Shown here piece after piece: positions 63,072 through 64,000 of a DNA stretch of 64,000 nucleotides. A program made the translations under genes and the position numbers. The stretch comes from Puniceicoccaceae bacterium K14 (GTDB lineage: Bacteria; Verrucomicrobiota; Verrucomicrobiia; Opitutales; Opitutaceae): positions 1 to 64,000 of the forward strand of contig JAKYXN010000013.1 in the NCBI GenBank assembly GCA_022538095.1, written 5' to 3'. Within the stretch, counting starts at the first letter, position 1. Each line of letters begins with the position of its first letter. The notes below the pieces were generated by a model. That model did no database searches. It saw only the letters and a list, made by a program, of their open reading frames with translations, and had not been told where the DNA came from.

Positions 63072-64000
63072 ATGAAATTCGTTCCAAAGAAAAAACCGAT
63101 CTACGGAGAAAGCAAAGACTCGCTCGAGGCTTACCTAGCCGAAATCAAGCAACCCAAGTTCAGAGCCAAGCAAATCCTCGATTGGCTCTATAAAAAGCGG
63201 GCATTCTCCTGGGATGAAATGACAAACCTTCCACAAGCGCTTCGAGAAAAGCTTTCCGAGGAATTCGAAATTACACCCAGCAAACGAATTTTCGATAAGG
63301 CATCTGCCGATAACACCGAAAAACTCCTTCTCGAACTCGGAGACGGTTCCCTTATAGAAACCGTCGTTATCCGAGCTCCCCAAACAGGAGTCGGCCAAGA
63401 AAACTCCCGCAAGACCATTTGCATCTCTACTCAAGTCGGCTGCGCTTACGGTTGTAAATTCTGCGCATCCGGTCTCGCAGGCTGGAAACGCGACCTCTCC
63501 ACCGGAGAAATTGTTTCTCAACTCATTCAAGTGTGTCACCTCGAAGACAGCACCACTCAGCGAGCCAAGGAAGAAATCGCTTCTTTCGACAACATCGTTG
63601 TCATGGGCATGGGTGAACCGATGGCTAACTACAAAAACCTTCTCCCTGCTCTACGCATTCTCAACGCAGATTGGGGACTCAATTTTGGAGCCCGCCGCAT
63701 TACAGTTTCCACCTCTGGCCTCGTCCCGAGAATCATCGAACTCGCCAACGAGCCCGAGCAGTTTCGACTAGCCATCAGTCTTCACGGAGCCACCAATGAA
63801 GTGCGCAACCAGATCATGCCGGTCAACAAGCACTATCCCTTGGAAGAGCTCATCCCAGCCATCAAAAAGTACACCGAGGCAAAAAGTCGTATGGTCACAC
63901 TCGAATTCATCCTGATCGAGGAAATCAACGACACCCTCGACCAATCGGAAAAACTCATCGATATCGCCCTCGATCTCGGAGCTCACGTAAACCTTATTCC
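63072..64000 (+). CDS. rlmN: Dual-specificity RNA methyltransferase RlmN (3' end cut by window edge)
   Basis: 309 residues read from the ATG at 63072; the frame runs off the right edge without a stop. The radical-SAM cluster is CAYGCKFC, with the downstream GMGEPMANYKN and ISLHGATNEVRNQIMP motifs, and an RlmN N-terminal domain (FRAKQILDWLYKKRAFSWDEM). It methylates adenosine 2503 of 23S rRNA and position 37 of some tRNAs. A good TTGACA -35 box at 63026-63031 lies upstream, but the matching -10 is weak. Confidence 0.95.
   Translation, partial: MKFVPKKKPIYGESKDSLEAYLAEIKQPKFRAKQILDWLYKKRAFSWDEMTNLPQALREKLSEEFEITPSKRIFDKASADNTEKLLLELGDGSLIETVVIRAPQTGVGQENSRKTICISTQVGCAYGCKFCASGLAGWKRDLSTGEIVSQLIQVCHLEDSTTQRAKEEIASFDNIVVMGMGEPMANYKNLLPALRILNADWGLNFGARRITVSTSGLVPRIIELANEPEQFRLAISLHGATNEVRNQIMPVNKHYPLEELIPAIKKYTEAKSRMVTLEFILIEEINDTLDQSEKLIDIALDLGAHVNLI

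Overview
The window looks like chromosomal DNA from a Gram-negative heterotroph. Lipopolysaccharide export, an RND efflux pump and a TonB-dependent receptor all imply an outer membrane. Gene styles point to the Verrucomicrobiota, probably an Opitutae-like marine or soil lineage: a CobA-HemD fusion, a receptor with an LSPFEV-type plug start, a FecI/FecR pair beside polysaccharide enzymes, and few clear Shine-Dalgarno sites with many GTG/TTG starts. This placement is inference from recalled family style, not from a search. No phage, complete insertion sequence, CRISPR array or rRNA was seen, and the only tRNA is tRNA-Val(TAC).

Layout. 1-8.2 kb is core metabolism. Reading leftwards are ilvN, hemC, cobA-hemD, a DegT aminotransferase, trpF and a secreted protein. 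tRNA-Val follows, then asd back to back with an L,D-transpeptidase. 8.3-12.1 kb holds a DinG-type helicase, a TPR protein and a glycosyltransferase. 12.1-13.1 kb is a secreted GH5 glucanase. 13.2-13.65 kb has no protein gene but carries two tandem copies of a structured RNA-like unit on the minus strand, each with an intrinsic terminator. 13.65-20.5 kb is a heavy-metal RND efflux locus: outer-membrane factor, adaptor, pump and His/Cys-rich accessory proteins. 20.6-24.4 kb holds map, lepB and a CBS-type hybrid histidine kinase.

24.8-30.1 kb is a glycerol kinase / glycolate oxidase (GlcD, GlcF) / AEC transporter run. 30-41 kb is housekeeping: pyrE, a DUF1835 protein, pheA, scpB, ilvD, pgi, a coiled-coil membrane protein, a 51-residue lipoprotein, rsmI and ppx. 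41-43.5 kb has a predicted outer-membrane barrel and a repeat-rich helical protein.

43.6-55.3 kb is a polysaccharide-utilisation-like island, all on the minus strand: esterase, large secreted carbohydrate-binding protein, deacetylase-like protein, TonB-dependent receptor with STN signalling domain, FecR anti-sigma factor, FecI-type sigma factor and a GH2 enzyme. The likely logic is that glycan binding at the receptor is relayed through FecR to the sigma factor to induce uptake and degradation. 55.4-64 kb has a Kef-type antiporter, a MerR regulator, a lone GspF-type protein, a Ski2-like helicase, an LptF/LptG permease and a 3'-truncated rlmN.

The strongest candidate for something undescribed is the tandem RNA pair at 13.2-13.65 kb. 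Its stems are held by compensatory and G-U changes that make sense only on the minus strand. Both copies have upstream 21-bp-spaced direct repeats at an identical distance from a -10-like box.
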